Shown here in pieces: positions 19,036 to 27,863 of a stretch of 64,000 bases of DNA. The stretch comes from Pseudanabaenaceae cyanobacterium SKYG29 (lineage in GTDB: Bacteria > Cyanobacteriota > Cyanobacteriia > Pseudanabaenales > Pseudanabaenaceae), in NCBI GenBank assembly GCA_025055675.1, contig JANWWT010000001.1, forward strand, positions 310,001 through 374,000, read 5' to 3'. The stretch's first letter is position 1; every line of letters begins with the position of its first letter. The position numbers and the translations under genes are program-made. Below the pieces are notes generated by a model that searched no databases, was not told where the DNA came from, and saw nothing but the letters and a program-made list of their open reading frames with translations.

Positions 19036-20244
19036 TCAATTAGCTAAGAAGTGACCAAGTTTTGTTGCTTTTGTTTTTAAGTAGCGTTGGTTGTGGTCAT
19101 TAGCTTCTATTAACAATGGTACCCGATCGACGACTTCTAGGTTAAACCCCCTCAAGCCCGCAATTTTACGGGGATTGTTGGTAATTAGCCGCATCCTTCT
19201 AACCCCCAAGTCGCGCAAAATCTGGGCACCAATACCGTAGGAACGTAGGTCAGGGGGAAAACCTAGCTTTTCGTTGGCTTCTACCGTGTCCAAACCCTGG
19301 TCTTGCAGGGCATAAGCTTTAATTTTGTTCACTAAACCAATCCCTCTCCCCTCCTGCCGCAAATATACCACTACCCCTGCCCCTGCATGCTCAATCATTT
19401 TGAGGGCGCTCTGCAACTGCCCCCGACAATCACAGCGCAATGACCCCAAGGCATCCCCCGTCAAACACTCAGAATGTACCCGTACCATCACATCCATTTC
19501 AGGAAACTTATTCCTATCTCCTTTGACGATTGCTAGATGTTCTGATTGGTCTAAAAGATTGCGATAGGCATAGACCTGGAAATCCCCAAATATAGTGGGC
19601 AAATGGGCAACAGCATCTAAGGATATGAGTTTTTCGTTGGCTAAACGATAACTAATGAGGTCAGCAATACTGATTAACTTCAGATTAAATCTTTGGCAAT
19701 AATCTACTAACTGCGGTAGACGCGCCATCGATCCGTCTTCATTTTGAATCTCACAGATCACCCCAGCGGGATAAAGACCTGCTAAACGTGCTAAATCGAC
19801 GGCTGCTTCAGTGTGACCTGCCCGTTTTAACACTCCTCCTTCCCTTGCCCTTAAAGGAAAAACATGACCCGGTCTTCTTAGGTCTTCTGGTTTGGTATCG
19901 GCATGAATGGCTGCCTGGATAGTGCGCGATCGGTCTTCTGCAGAAATTCCTGTAGTGGTAAAACGGCTATCAATACTCACTGTGAAAGCTGTCTGGTTTT
20001 CATCTGTATTGCGCTCCACCATCAAAGGTAAATCCAATTGGTCGAGTCTTTCCCCTGTCATTGCCAAACAAATTAAACCCCTGGCATGGGTTGCCATAAA
20101 GTTAATCATTTCGGGTGTGGCAAACTGAGCAGCTCCGACTAAATCCCCCTCATTTTCTCTGTTTTCATCGTCCACTACAACAATCAGTTTCCCCCCCCGT
20201 AGGTCTTGCAATGCCGCTTCGATCGAGTCAAACTGCCAAGTCAT
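19036..20244 (-). CDS. ribBA: bifunctional DHBP synthase/GTP cyclohydrolase II
   Basis: Catalyses two entry steps of riboflavin synthesis in one protein. Residues 1-200 are RibB ([16 protein letters not shown] with acidic metal ligands, [33 protein letters not shown]). Residues about 205-402 are RibA ([15 protein letters not shown], the zinc cysteines of [29 protein letters not shown] in the form [11 protein letters not shown]). Length is 402, shorter than the ~550 of some cyanobacterial homologues but complete. A perfect inverted repeat lies 11-27 bp upstream of the start. No FMN riboswitch is seen. Confidence 0.96.
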   Translation of the reverse strand: MTWQFDSIEAALQDLRGGKLIVVVDDENRENEGDLVGAAQFATPEMINFMATHARGLICLAMTGERLDQLDLPLMVERNTDENQTAFTVSIDSRFTTTGISAEDRSRTIQAAIHADTKPEDLRRPGHVFPLRAREGGVLKRAGHTEAAVDLARLAGLYPAGVICEIQNEDGSMARLPQLVDYCQRFNLKLISIADLISYRLANEKLISLDAVAHLPTIFGDFQVYAYRNLLDQSEHLAIVKGDRNKFPEMDVMVRVHSECLTGDALGSLRCDCRGQLQSALKMIEHAGAGVVVYLRQEGRGIGLVNKIKAYALQDQGLDTVEANEKLGFPPDLRSYGIGAQILRDLGVRRMRLITNNPRKIAGLRGFNLEVVDRVPLLIEANDHNQRYLKTKATKLGHFLAN

Positions 20245-20254
20245 ACTTACTTAG

Positions 20255-20271
20255 TTATTGTCTAACAATAA
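20255..20271. promoter_or_regulatory. perfect inverted repeat just upstream of ribBA
   Basis: TTATTGT (20255-20261), loop CTA, ACAATAA (20265-20271). The 17-bp palindrome ends 11 bp upstream of the ribBA ATG and 18 bp after the stop of the giant TPR gene. It could be an operator, an mRNA hairpin that affects initiation, or a weak attenuator; there is no T-tract on the minus strand. Regulator unknown. Confidence 0.4.
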
Positions 20272-20288
20272 TATTAAGATAAAAGAGG

Positions 20289-23200
20289 TCATAGTGTATA
20301 TATCTGGTTTCGCATTTCTGCTAGTATGAGTTGCCAAACTGATTGCCAATCGCCGCGCTGGGGTTGACGAAATAATTTCATGGTGGGATACCAGGGAGAG
20401 TCAGCCCGATCGATGAGCCAGCGCCAATCGCTAGCAAAGGGTAACAACACCCAGACTGGTTTTGCTAGAGCACCTGCCAGATGGGCTACCGCTGTGTCGA
20501 CGGTAATGATTAAATCTAGCTGCTGCATGATTACTGCTGTGTCATAAAAATCACGAATTAAAGGGCGACAATCCACTAGAGAGGGATGGGTTAAGTGTGG
20601 TTCTAATTCAGAAGCTGATTCATCTATTTGTAAGCTAAATAGGTGCAGATTGGGTAGGGACAAAAGTTGGAGGAAGTAATCTAGGGGACAAGACTTTTGC
20701 TGGTAAGAAAACTCACCCAACTCAATGGAATGACGACCACTGGCCCAAACAAATCCCACCTTCAATCCTTGCCGCTCTTGTATATCTCCTAACTGCTGAA
20801 ATTCAGGATAGAAATAGGGCACTTGCTTGGGAATGCGATCGATCGTTAACTGTAAAACGTGGGGAATAGACAAGAGAGGGATGAAGTAATCTAGGGGTGG
20901 CAGTTGATCAATAGGTGTACTGTCCTCTACGATGGCTAGGTTAGGGATGGTGCTAAACAATCTTGCTAGTGGGGGAGGGCATAAATAAAATACATTTGCT
21001 CCCAATTGTTGTAAAACAGATACAAAGCGGATAAACTGCAGTTTGTCCCCAAAACCCTGTTCACCGTGCAGCAGTATGCTTTTGTTAGTTAAATCTTCAC
21101 CTTGCCATGGGGGAAAGGGAAAGTTAGGCAGCTTAATGTTAGCATGTTGCCAACGCCATTCATATTCCCGCCAACCATTGAGAAAATCTCCTCTTGCCAG
21201 CAAAATAGCCGATTTAGCATAGTGGGCATGGGGAAAACTGTAGTCTAATTCTATAGCTCGATTGTACAATTCTTCTGCTCGATCGTAATTGTTGTATTCC
21301 ATCATCAAGTTGCCTAGTAAAGCGTAAGTGGGTGCATAGCCTGGATGCAGGTGCAGAGATTTTTCGTAGTACACCTGGGCTAAAACCAGATCATCTTCTA
21401 TGTGAGCAATATGTCCTAAAGTGGCATAGGCATTGGCAAAATTGGGGTCTATTGCTAGTGCCTGTTTAGCTTTTGCTTTCGCCAATTCATACTGATTTTG
21501 CTTAGCCAGTAATATAGCCCAATTGTTATAAAATCTGGCTGAGTTGTGCTGTAATTCTAATAGCTTTTGACAATAGGCAGTGGCAAGGTCGTATTCCTGC
21601 CTTCGACTAGCTATTTCCATTAAATTGACGTAACTGTCGGCAAAATTGGGATTGGCATCCAGCGATAGTTTGTAGGCTTCTGCTGCTCGATCGAGTTCCC
21701 GCTGCGCAAGATACAAATTACCTACATGAAAATAGATAGTAGCGGGGTCTTCTCCCAACTCTAGTGCTCTTTGATAGCATCTTAGAGCTTCATCCCATCG
21801 ATTACTCTTTTTATGAATAACTCCGAGATTGAAGTAGGCTTTGCCACACTGGGGATTATGAACGATCGTTTGCTCAAATAGAGCGCGTGCCCTGTCTAAT
21901 TCCCCTGCTCTGTAGGCTTCCTTCCCCGCCCTCAGTAATTCCTCTGCTGTGTCAATATTACCTTGATAGAATTTAGCCAGCTCTGCCTTAACAACATCGA
22001 TTACACTCTGCCAATCATTGATTTGTTTCTGCCGAAATAAACGCATAGTGGGATACCAATCAGAATCCGATCGGTCTTTATGCCACCGCCAATCAGCAGC
22101 AAAGGGTAATAATAACCACACAGGCATCCCCATCGCCCCCGCCAAATGCGCAATTCCCGTGTCAACTGTAATTAGCAAATCCATTTCTTTTAGGAGTTTT
22201 ACAGTGTCAGTAAAATCTTGTAACCGATCGGATAAATCTATGACTCTATCTTGTAAGAAAGGTTGAATATCTTTTGCATCTCTCCCTACTTGAAAGCTGT
22301 ACAGCCAAATGTGGGGAATATCTAATAGTTGCATGAAGTAGGCAATGGGACAACTTTTTTGTTTATACAAACGATACAAATTAGGGGTAGAACGATAACC
22401 ACTTGCCCACACGATACCAATTTTCTGCGGTGTTCTCTTCTGTTGTGGGTAACGACTGATATAGGGGATAGGAGTGGGAATGTATTCTAGTTGCAAAACA
22501 TGGGGCAAGCTCATTAGGGGTAAGTGATAGTCAAATTGATAGTGGGAAACTTTGGACTCGATCGGTATCACTCGTGCATAGGGTAGTTCTTGCTGTAAGA
22601 GTTTGACTAATTGCTGTTGACAAGCTAGGATAATTGTTGCACCCTGTTGCTGTAGAAATGGTATGTAACGCAGAAATTGAATGGTGTCCCCGAATCCCCC
22701 TTCACTCCATAGTAAAATAGTTTTGTTAGCTAGGTCACTGCCATCCCAACGCGGTTGTTGCAGCTTAATGACGGCATCCTGGGCATTCATGCGCCATTCA
22801 TATTCCTGCCAGCCTTCTTTGTAGTTACCTTCCAGGAGTAAAGAAATCGCTAGGTTGTAGTGGGTAAGGGCATCCTGGGGATTTTTATTGATAGCTATAC
22901 GATAATTCTCGATCGCTTCTTTGTTCTTGCCCTGGCGGAAATAAATCAGTCCCAATGTGTGATAACCTTCAGCAGCATCGGGCATAAATTGCAAATACTG
23001 CTGGATACTCCTGTAGGCATCATCTAGCATTTCCCGATCGATATAAGCCTTAGCTAAGGTCAAATAGGCAGGGGCATAGTTAGGTTGTTTGTTTATTACT
23101 AAATCAAAATATACACAAGCCTGTTCTGGTAGACTTTGGGATCGTTTGACGACACCAATATTGAAGTAAGGATGAATAGTAGGATAATTTAGGTAAATAG

Positions 23201-24974
23201 CCTGTTGGTAACAGGATACTGCTTTCTCTGGTTGGTTGTGGTGAAAGAAAATATTACCCTGCTGAAAGATAGCTTCCTTATCTGGCAAACTGATAGGAGA
23301 GAAATGCGACAAAGCTAGTTTGACTCTGGCAAATACTTCTGCCCAATTGTTCGGTGCTTCTTGGCGAAATAGACGCATGGTGGGATACCAAGGAGAATCT
23401 TCTCGTCCCTGTAACCAGCGCCAATCACAGGCATAGGGTAACAATACCCATACAGGTTTGCCCAAGCCCCCCGCCAGATGGGCAACGGCAGTATCGATCG
23501 TTATGACTAAATCCAACTGTTCTATAAAATCAGCAGTGTCAGCAAAATCTACCATTAAGGGAGCCAGATCAACTATGTTGGGTGGTAATAAAATATCATC
23601 TACACCCACTTGTAAACTGAAAAACTGATAACGATCGTCTAGTAAAGTGAGAAAGTGATCCAAATCAACGGATTTATGTCTTCTTAACTTCTGGGCTGAC
23701 AGGTCATTTGCATTGACACTTTGCCAGACAATGCCTATCTTTAGTTTATCCCCTGTTATATCTCTTAGGGGTAATTTCTTCTGCTTGGGAGAACGCAAAT
23801 AGGGTACTACTGTAGGCACATTCTCCAGGGTTGTCTGGCAGAGACGGGGTAAGTCTAATAAAGGTGCATGCACAGCAAATGCAGGGAGAGCTTCCCCTTC
23901 ACTGACAACCTGTTCTACTCCTTCGACAAGCCCTAGAAGACGAGTTAACGATGGGGGACAAGAGAGAATGACTTTCCCACCCCTTTCTCGGACATACCAA
24001 ACATAGCGGACAAACTGTAAAGTATCACCAAAGCCCTGTTCTGACCACAGTAAAATCTTCTGCCCCTCTAAGAAAGAACCGTCCCACCAAGGTTGAGTAA
24101 AGGCTGGTATTTGTATATTCCCTCGCTTAAATCGCCAGAGATATTCTTGCCACCCCTCTTCCCACTGTCCTAGACTTAATAGCGCATGGGCTAAATTGAA
24201 ATGGGCGTTAGCAAAGTCAGGTTTTTTGTCAATGGCTAAGCGATAATTTCCTATTGCTGCCTCCAGCTTGCCCTGTTGTTCTAAACAAGCGCCCTTGATG
24301 TCATAGCTATGGGGTAAATCGGGGTCAAGGGCGATCGCTTTGTCACAACATTCTATGCCCTTCTCTAACTCATCCAGTAACAGGTAAATATTAGCTAAAT
24401 TGCTGTACAAACCCGCATGGGGAGAGAGGGTGATTGCCCTTTGATAAATGTCTATTGCCTCTGGATAACGCCCCTGCTGCTTCAGTAAAACTCCCAAGTT
24501 GATGTAGCTGTTGACCCGATCGGGCTGGATTTGTATAGCAGTTCGGTATAATTCGATCGCTTTTTCTATCTGCCCCAGATGCTGGTAAATAAGGGCTAAG
24601 TTAAAATGGGCATCCCAGGTATATTCTGGCTGGTGGCGGAGTTTTTCATAGTGATAGATTGCCTGCTCATAGTGTTTTTGTTGTACTAGAGAATTAGCGA
24701 TCTGCCAATGGTCTATGTCATCTTCCTCCTCTTCTTCCAGCTCATCTAACTCCTGTTTGATGTCCCTGCGCTGCGGATAAAACTCCAAACATTTCTGATA
24801 GTGAATCCGCGCTTCCTTGACTTGCCCTAACTGGCGATAACACTTGGCTAAGAGATAACAAGCATTGGCTGCCTGGGGATTGCGGGTGATAATTTCTTGA
24901 CATATACTGATCGCTTCTGTAGTGTTGCCTGCCTGCCATGCCACCCATGCCTGTTCGATCTTGGTCAAGTTCAT
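20289..24974 (-). CDS. giant TPR protein with three glycosyltransferase-like domains
   Basis: A 1561-residue protein built of three successive modules, each a block of tetratricopeptide repeats followed by a GT-B domain resembling the ADP-heptose:LPS heptosyltransferase (GT9) fold. The GT-like domains cover about residues 300-560, 745-995 and 1290-1560. Each opens with a GFGD loop (LLWSEQGFGD, LLWSEGGFGD, LLHGEQGFGD) and ends with DTAVAHLAG or DTGIAHLAG, then DWRW and WYPTM(R/K)LFRQ. TPRs include YINLGVLLKQQGRYPEAIDI. No signal peptide, so probably cytoplasmic. The ATG at 24974 sits 8 bp after the aroQ stop with GGGAG upstream; a longer frame to 25073 would overlap aroQ. Acceptor, perhaps protein, is unknown. 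Confidence 0.85.
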   Translation of the reverse strand: MNLTKIEQAWVAWQAGNTTEAISICQEIITRNPQAANACYLLAKCYRQLGQVKEARIHYQKCLEFYPQRRDIKQELDELEEEEEDDIDHWQIANSLVQQKHYEQAIYHYEKLRHQPEYTWDAHFNLALIYQHLGQIEKAIELYRTAIQIQPDRVNSYINLGVLLKQQGRYPEAIDIYQRAITLSPHAGLYSNLANIYLLLDELEKGIECCDKAIALDPDLPHSYDIKGACLEQQGKLEAAIGNYRLAIDKKPDFANAHFNLAHALLSLGQWEEGWQEYLWRFKRGNIQIPAFTQPWWDGSFLEGQKILLWSEQGFGDTLQFVRYVWYVRERGGKVILSCPPSLTRLLGLVEGVEQVVSEGEALPAFAVHAPLLDLPRLCQTTLENVPTVVPYLRSPKQKKLPLRDITGDKLKIGIVWQSVNANDLSAQKLRRHKSVDLDHFLTLLDDRYQFFSLQVGVDDILLPPNIVDLAPLMVDFADTADFIEQLDLVITIDTAVAHLAGGLGKPVWVLLPYACDWRWLQGREDSPWYPTMRLFRQEAPNNWAEVFARVKLALSHFSPISLPDKEAIFQQGNIFFHHNQPEKAVSCYQQAIYLNYPTIHPYFNIGVVKRSQSLPEQACVYFDLVINKQPNYAPAYLTLAKAYIDREMLDDAYRSIQQYLQFMPDAAEGYHTLGLIYFRQGKNKEAIENYRIAINKNPQDALTHYNLAISLLLEGNYKEGWQEYEWRMNAQDAVIKLQQPRWDGSDLANKTILLWSEGGFGDTIQFLRYIPFLQQQGATIILACQQQLVKLLQQELPYARVIPIESKVSHYQFDYHLPLMSLPHVLQLEYIPTPIPYISRYPQQKRTPQKIGIVWASGYRSTPNLYRLYKQKSCPIAYFMQLLDIPHIWLYSFQVGRDAKDIQPFLQDRVIDLSDRLQDFTDTVKLLKEMDLLITVDTGIAHLAGAMGMPVWLLLPFAADWRWHKDRSDSDWYPTMRLFRQKQINDWQSVIDVVKAELAKFYQGNIDTAEELLRAGKEAYRAGELDRARALFEQTIVHNPQCGKAYFNLGVIHKKSNRWDEALRCYQRALELGEDPATIYFHVGNLYLAQRELDRAAEAYKLSLDANPNFADSYVNLMEIASRRQEYDLATAYCQKLLELQHNSARFYNNWAILLAKQNQYELAKAKAKQALAIDPNFANAYATLGHIAHIEDDLVLAQVYYEKSLHLHPGYAPTYALLGNLMMEYNNYDRAEELYNRAIELDYSFPHAHYAKSAILLARGDFLNGWREYEWRWQHANIKLPNFPFPPWQGEDLTNKSILLHGEQGFGDKLQFIRFVSVLQQLGANVFYLCPPPLARLFSTIPNLAIVEDSTPIDQLPPLDYFIPLLSIPHVLQLTIDRIPKQVPYFYPEFQQLGDIQERQGLKVGFVWASGRHSIELGEFSYQQKSCPLDYFLQLLSLPNLHLFSLQIDESASELEPHLTHPSLVDCRPLIRDFYDTAVIMQQLDLIITVDTAVAHLAGALAKPVWVLLPFASDWRWLIDRADSPWYPTMKLFRQPQRGDWQSVWQLILAEMRNQIYTL

Positions 24975-24982
24975 AGCTCTCC

Positions 24983-25426
24983 CTAGCAAATCCTCTGGCG
25001 TAGATAGTTTACCAAAGCCTGCAACCCCAAACGATAACTGTCGGCACCAAAACCGCAGATTTGCCCAATGCACACTGGTGCTATGTAGGATTGATGACGA
25101 AATTCTTCCCGTCTGTGAATGTTGCTGAGGTGAACTTCTACGGTCGGCAAATCTACCCCTGCGATCGCGTCCCTGAGCGCAATACTGGTGTGGGTATAGG
25201 CACCGGCGTTGATGACAATTCCCGCGTATTTGCCGATACTACTGTGAATTTTGTCCACTAATTCCCCCTCATGGTTGGACTGGTAACAGGTCACCTCTAC
25301 CCCCAGTTTTTTAGCATCTTCCTGCAACAAACTATCGATGTCTGCTAGCGTGAGGGTGCCATAGATGGTGGTTTCCCGCCTCCCTAGCAAATTCAAATTC
25401 GGTCCATGTAAAACGAGGATTTCCAT
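24983..25426 (-). CDS. aroQ: type II 3-dehydroquinate dehydratase
   Basis: Third step of the shikimate pathway, dehydrating 3-dehydroquinate. The 147-residue protein has the type II pattern: [12 protein letters not shown], active-site Tyr in TTIYGTLTL (about residue 22), [27 protein letters not shown], and the catalytic His in [17 protein letters not shown]. Normal length. Start ATG at 25426, 38 bp from the divergent ccmP start. The giant TPR gene follows 8 bp after its stop and is probably in the same transcript. Confidence 0.96.
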   Translation of the reverse strand: MEILVLHGPNLNLLGRRETTIYGTLTLADIDSLLQEDAKKLGVEVTCYQSNHEGELVDKIHSSIGKYAGIVINAGAYTHTSIALRDAIAGVDLPTVEVHLSNIHRREEFRHQSYIAPVCIGQICGFGADSYRLGLQALVNYLRQRIC

Positions 25427-25464
25427 CGGTGCTAAACTGAGTGGGTCAATCTGATTTTGCCACC

Positions 25465-26103
25465 ATGGGGGTTGAACTGCGCAGTTACGTCTACCTCGAT
25501 CGTTTACAGCCCCAGCACGCGGCGTTCATTGGCACAGTGGCAGTGGGTTTTTTGCCCTTGCCAGGCGATGCTTCCCTCTGGATTGAGATTTCCCCAGGGA
25601 TCGAGATCAACCGTGTTACGGATATTGCCTTGAAGTCCACTAGGGTGCGCCCAGGGGTGTTAGTGGTAGAACGTTTGTATGGACTCCTAGAAATTCATTC
25701 CAGTAACCAAGGCGATACCCAAACGGCAGGTAAAGCCATCCTCGATGCCCTCGGTGTGGACCAAAAGGACTGCCTCAAACCCCGTATTCTCTCCAGTCAG
25801 GTAATTCGTAACATTGACCCCCACCATGCCCAGTTGATTAACCGCTCGCGCAAGGGTCAGATGATTTTAGCAGGGGAAACGCTGTATGTATTAGAAGTAG
25901 AACCTGCTGCCTATGCCGCCTATGCTGCCAACGAAGCGGAAAAAGCCGCTATGATTAACATTTTACAGGTGAGTGCGGTGGGGAGTTTAGGTCGCTTGTT
26001 TTTGGGGGGAGAGGAACGGAATATCATGGCTGCCTATCGGGCGATTAACGAGTCCCTTGCCAGCTTGCCAGGGCGGGATTTCGGCGATGTGCGCAAAGAA
26101 TAG
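25465..26103 (+). CDS. ccmP: carboxysome shell protein CcmP (tandem BMC)
   Basis: Tandem bacterial-microcompartment protein of 212 residues that forms double-layer pseudohexamers in the beta-carboxysome shell. The N-terminus [20 protein letters not shown] and the segments [52 protein letters not shown] and [19 protein letters not shown] match CcmP closely. Two BMC repeats are visible, about residues 1-100 and 105-205. The ATG at 25465 is preferred to the GTG at 25441 because it gives the family start. It lies alone, away from any ccmKLMN cluster, with nadD 1 bp downstream. Confidence 0.93.
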   Translation: MGVELRSYVYLDRLQPQHAAFIGTVAVGFLPLPGDASLWIEISPGIEINRVTDIALKSTRVRPGVLVVERLYGLLEIHSSNQGDTQTAGKAILDALGVDQKDCLKPRILSSQVIRNIDPHHAQLINRSRKGQMILAGETLYVLEVEPAAYAAYAANEAEKAAMINILQVSAVGSLGRLFLGGEERNIMAAYRAINESLASLPGRDFGDVRKE

Positions 26104-26104
26104 G

Positions 26105-26665
26105 ATGGCAATTGCCCTGTTTGGTACCAGTGCTGACCCCCCCACGATCGGGCATCAGGCAATTCTGCGCTGGTTGAGTGATAACTATGATTTGGTGGTG
26201 GTGTGGGTATCGGACAATCCCTTTAAGTCCCATCGTGCTCCCTTAACCCATCGGATTGAAATGGTCAGAGTTCTGATTCAGGCTACGGACTTCCCCCGCG
26301 CCAATGTGGAGCTGCATCCCGAAATTAGCCACCCCCGTACTCTCCTGACGCTGCACATGGCACAACAAATCTGGCCTGCTGCTCACTTTACCCTGGTAGT
26401 AGGAGCTGATATTGTGCCCCAGTTGCCCTCCTGGTATCGCGCCCAAGAATTGTTAGCCCAGGTCGCCCTTGTCGTCATCCCCCGCCGCGGCTATACCCTC
26501 ACCGAGACACAGCTACAAACGATCGCTGCCCACACGCCCCAGATCACCATCGCTGACCTAGCAGTACCTGGGGTATCCTCTTCTAGTTTCCGAGACCACA
26601 AAGACCGATCGGGCATGCTACCCGCTGTGTTGGACTATATCGATCGGTGGGGTTTATACGAGTGA
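26105..26665 (+). CDS. nadD: nicotinate-nucleotide adenylyltransferase
   Basis: Adenylylates nicotinate mononucleotide in NAD synthesis. The opening MAIALFGTSADPPTIGHQAI carries the nucleotidyltransferase (H/T)xGH motif in the TIGH form; the second motif is VSSSSFRDH, matching the ISSTxIR-type site. Length is 186 residues. The ATG at 26105 follows the ccmP stop by 1 bp, so it depends on ccmP transcription and probably on re-initiation. The gene is convergent with a moxR gene 3 bp away. Confidence 0.9.
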   Translation: MAIALFGTSADPPTIGHQAILRWLSDNYDLVVVWVSDNPFKSHRAPLTHRIEMVRVLIQATDFPRANVELHPEISHPRTLLTLHMAQQIWPAAHFTLVVGADIVPQLPSWYRAQELLAQVALVVIPRRGYTLTETQLQTIAAHTPQITIADLAVPGVSSSSFRDHKDRSGMLPAVLDYIDRWGLYE

Positions 26666-26668
26666 TTT

Positions 26669-27610
26669 TCAGGGGACAGGCACAGTGCCCAGTAAACGAT
26701 CGATGATGGCACGGCGCGAGCGTCTGCCGGCAGGGATAATGCGGTGACCAAGGACATAGGGAGCTAGAAACTTCACATCATCCGGCAGCACATAAACATC
26801 ACCACCTGTTGCACCAGAACCGAGAGCAGAACGCAGCAGAGCATAGGCTTGGGCAGAGCGTTGCAAAGCTACCGTACCCCTGGGACTGACCCCTAGACTG
26901 ATTTCATTGTCCTCTCGCGTTGCCCGCACCAAATTGACAATATATTCCGCCACCGCCTGACTGACTGCCACCCCGCGACATTGCTGTCTTAATTGCAATA
27001 CTTCCTCCGTAGTGATACAAGGAGGGATTTCCTGGTGCATTGTCCCCCCTCGTTGTCTTTGCAGCATCTGTAACTCCTCCTCGGCGCTGGGATAACCAAG
27101 ACTGAAAGACAGAGTGAAGCGATCGAGTTGGGCTTCCGGGAGAGGGAAAGTACCTTGGTATTCCACGGGGTTTTGCGTGGCGATAGTAAAAAAAGGGCTA
27201 GGGACAGGGCGGGAGACACCATCAACAGTGACCTGATTTTCCTCCATCACTTCCAGGAGAGCAGATTGGGTGCGGGGGGTAGCGCGGTTAATTTCATCCG
27301 CCAAAAGCACATGGGCAAACACAGGACCGGGCATAAACTGAAACGCACCCGTTTGGGGATTCCAAATATTTGTCCCTGTGATGTCCGTAGGCAAGAGGTC
27401 AGGCGTACACTGCACCCGTTGGAACTTCCCCGCAATTAAAGCCGCCAGAGATTTAGCCAGTAGGGTTTTGCCCACACCTGGTACGTCCTCTAGTAGGGCA
27501 TGCCCCCCTGCCACCAGGGCTGTGAGCATCAAGAGAATTGCCTCGTCCTTGCCTACAATAATTTGCTGCAGCGCCTTGACCAGTTCGCGAATTTTCTGCC
27601 CGCTGTCCAT
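26669..27610 (-). CDS. MoxR-family AAA+ ATPase (copy 2)
   Basis: Second MoxR-type AAA+ chaperone, 313 residues. Walker A is DVPGVGKT (about residue 42), Walker B LLADEINRATPRTQ, sensor 1 IATQNPVEYQGTFPLPEAQL and the sensor-2 segment SLGVSPRGTVAL. This is closer to the canonical MoxR sequence than copy 1 at 8810. No DUF58 or von Willebrand gene lies beside it in this window. Convergent with nadD; its start faces rne across about 250 bp. Confidence 0.93.
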   Translation of the reverse strand: MDSGQKIRELVKALQQIIVGKDEAILLMLTALVAGGHALLEDVPGVGKTLLAKSLAALIAGKFQRVQCTPDLLPTDITGTNIWNPQTGAFQFMPGPVFAHVLLADEINRATPRTQSALLEVMEENQVTVDGVSRPVPSPFFTIATQNPVEYQGTFPLPEAQLDRFTLSFSLGYPSAEEELQMLQRQRGGTMHQEIPPCITTEEVLQLRQQCRGVAVSQAVAEYIVNLVRATREDNEISLGVSPRGTVALQRSAQAYALLRSALGSGATGGDVYVLPDDVKFLAPYVLGHRIIPAGRRSRRAIIDRLLGTVPVP

Positions 27611-27628
27611 AAAAAAATTGTGCTTTTC

Positions 27629-27657
27629 TTCAGTATATGAGACAAGTGTGCTATAGT
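27629..27657 (+). promoter_or_regulatory. candidate sigma-70 type promoter for rne
   Basis: An extended -10 element TGCTATAGT (TATAGT at 27652-27657) with a weak -35 TTCAGT at 27629-27634, spacing 17. It would start transcription near 27664 and give rne a leader of about 200 nt. Confidence 0.45.
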
Positions 27658-27663
27658 GGAACT

Positions 27664-27863
27664 CAACCCACCCAGGGCATAAATTAGGTCTTGCCCCTCA
27701 GTATTCTTCCGTGCAGACTCTAAGGTAGGGTTTTCTGGCTATTCTGCGTTCGGCAACTCACGGTCTGGCTGTAGCTCACTAGACTTGTGAGCCATGATTA
27801 GTTACAGTGCTTCCTACCACCTGGGACTGGTTATCAACTTGTGCAAGCTTTTGAGGAAACTGA
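27664..27863 (+). promoter_or_regulatory. long 5' leader of rne with hairpins
   Basis: About 200 nt between the predicted rne promoter and its ATG with no conserved reading frame. A perfect 6-bp hairpin GCTCAC/GTGAGC lies at 27774-27792 (7-nt loop), and a looser GGGCA/TGCCC pairing lies near 27676-27700. Structured or U-rich leaders of rne are known targets of RNase E autoregulation in bacteria; that this one works so is inference. Confidence 0.4.
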
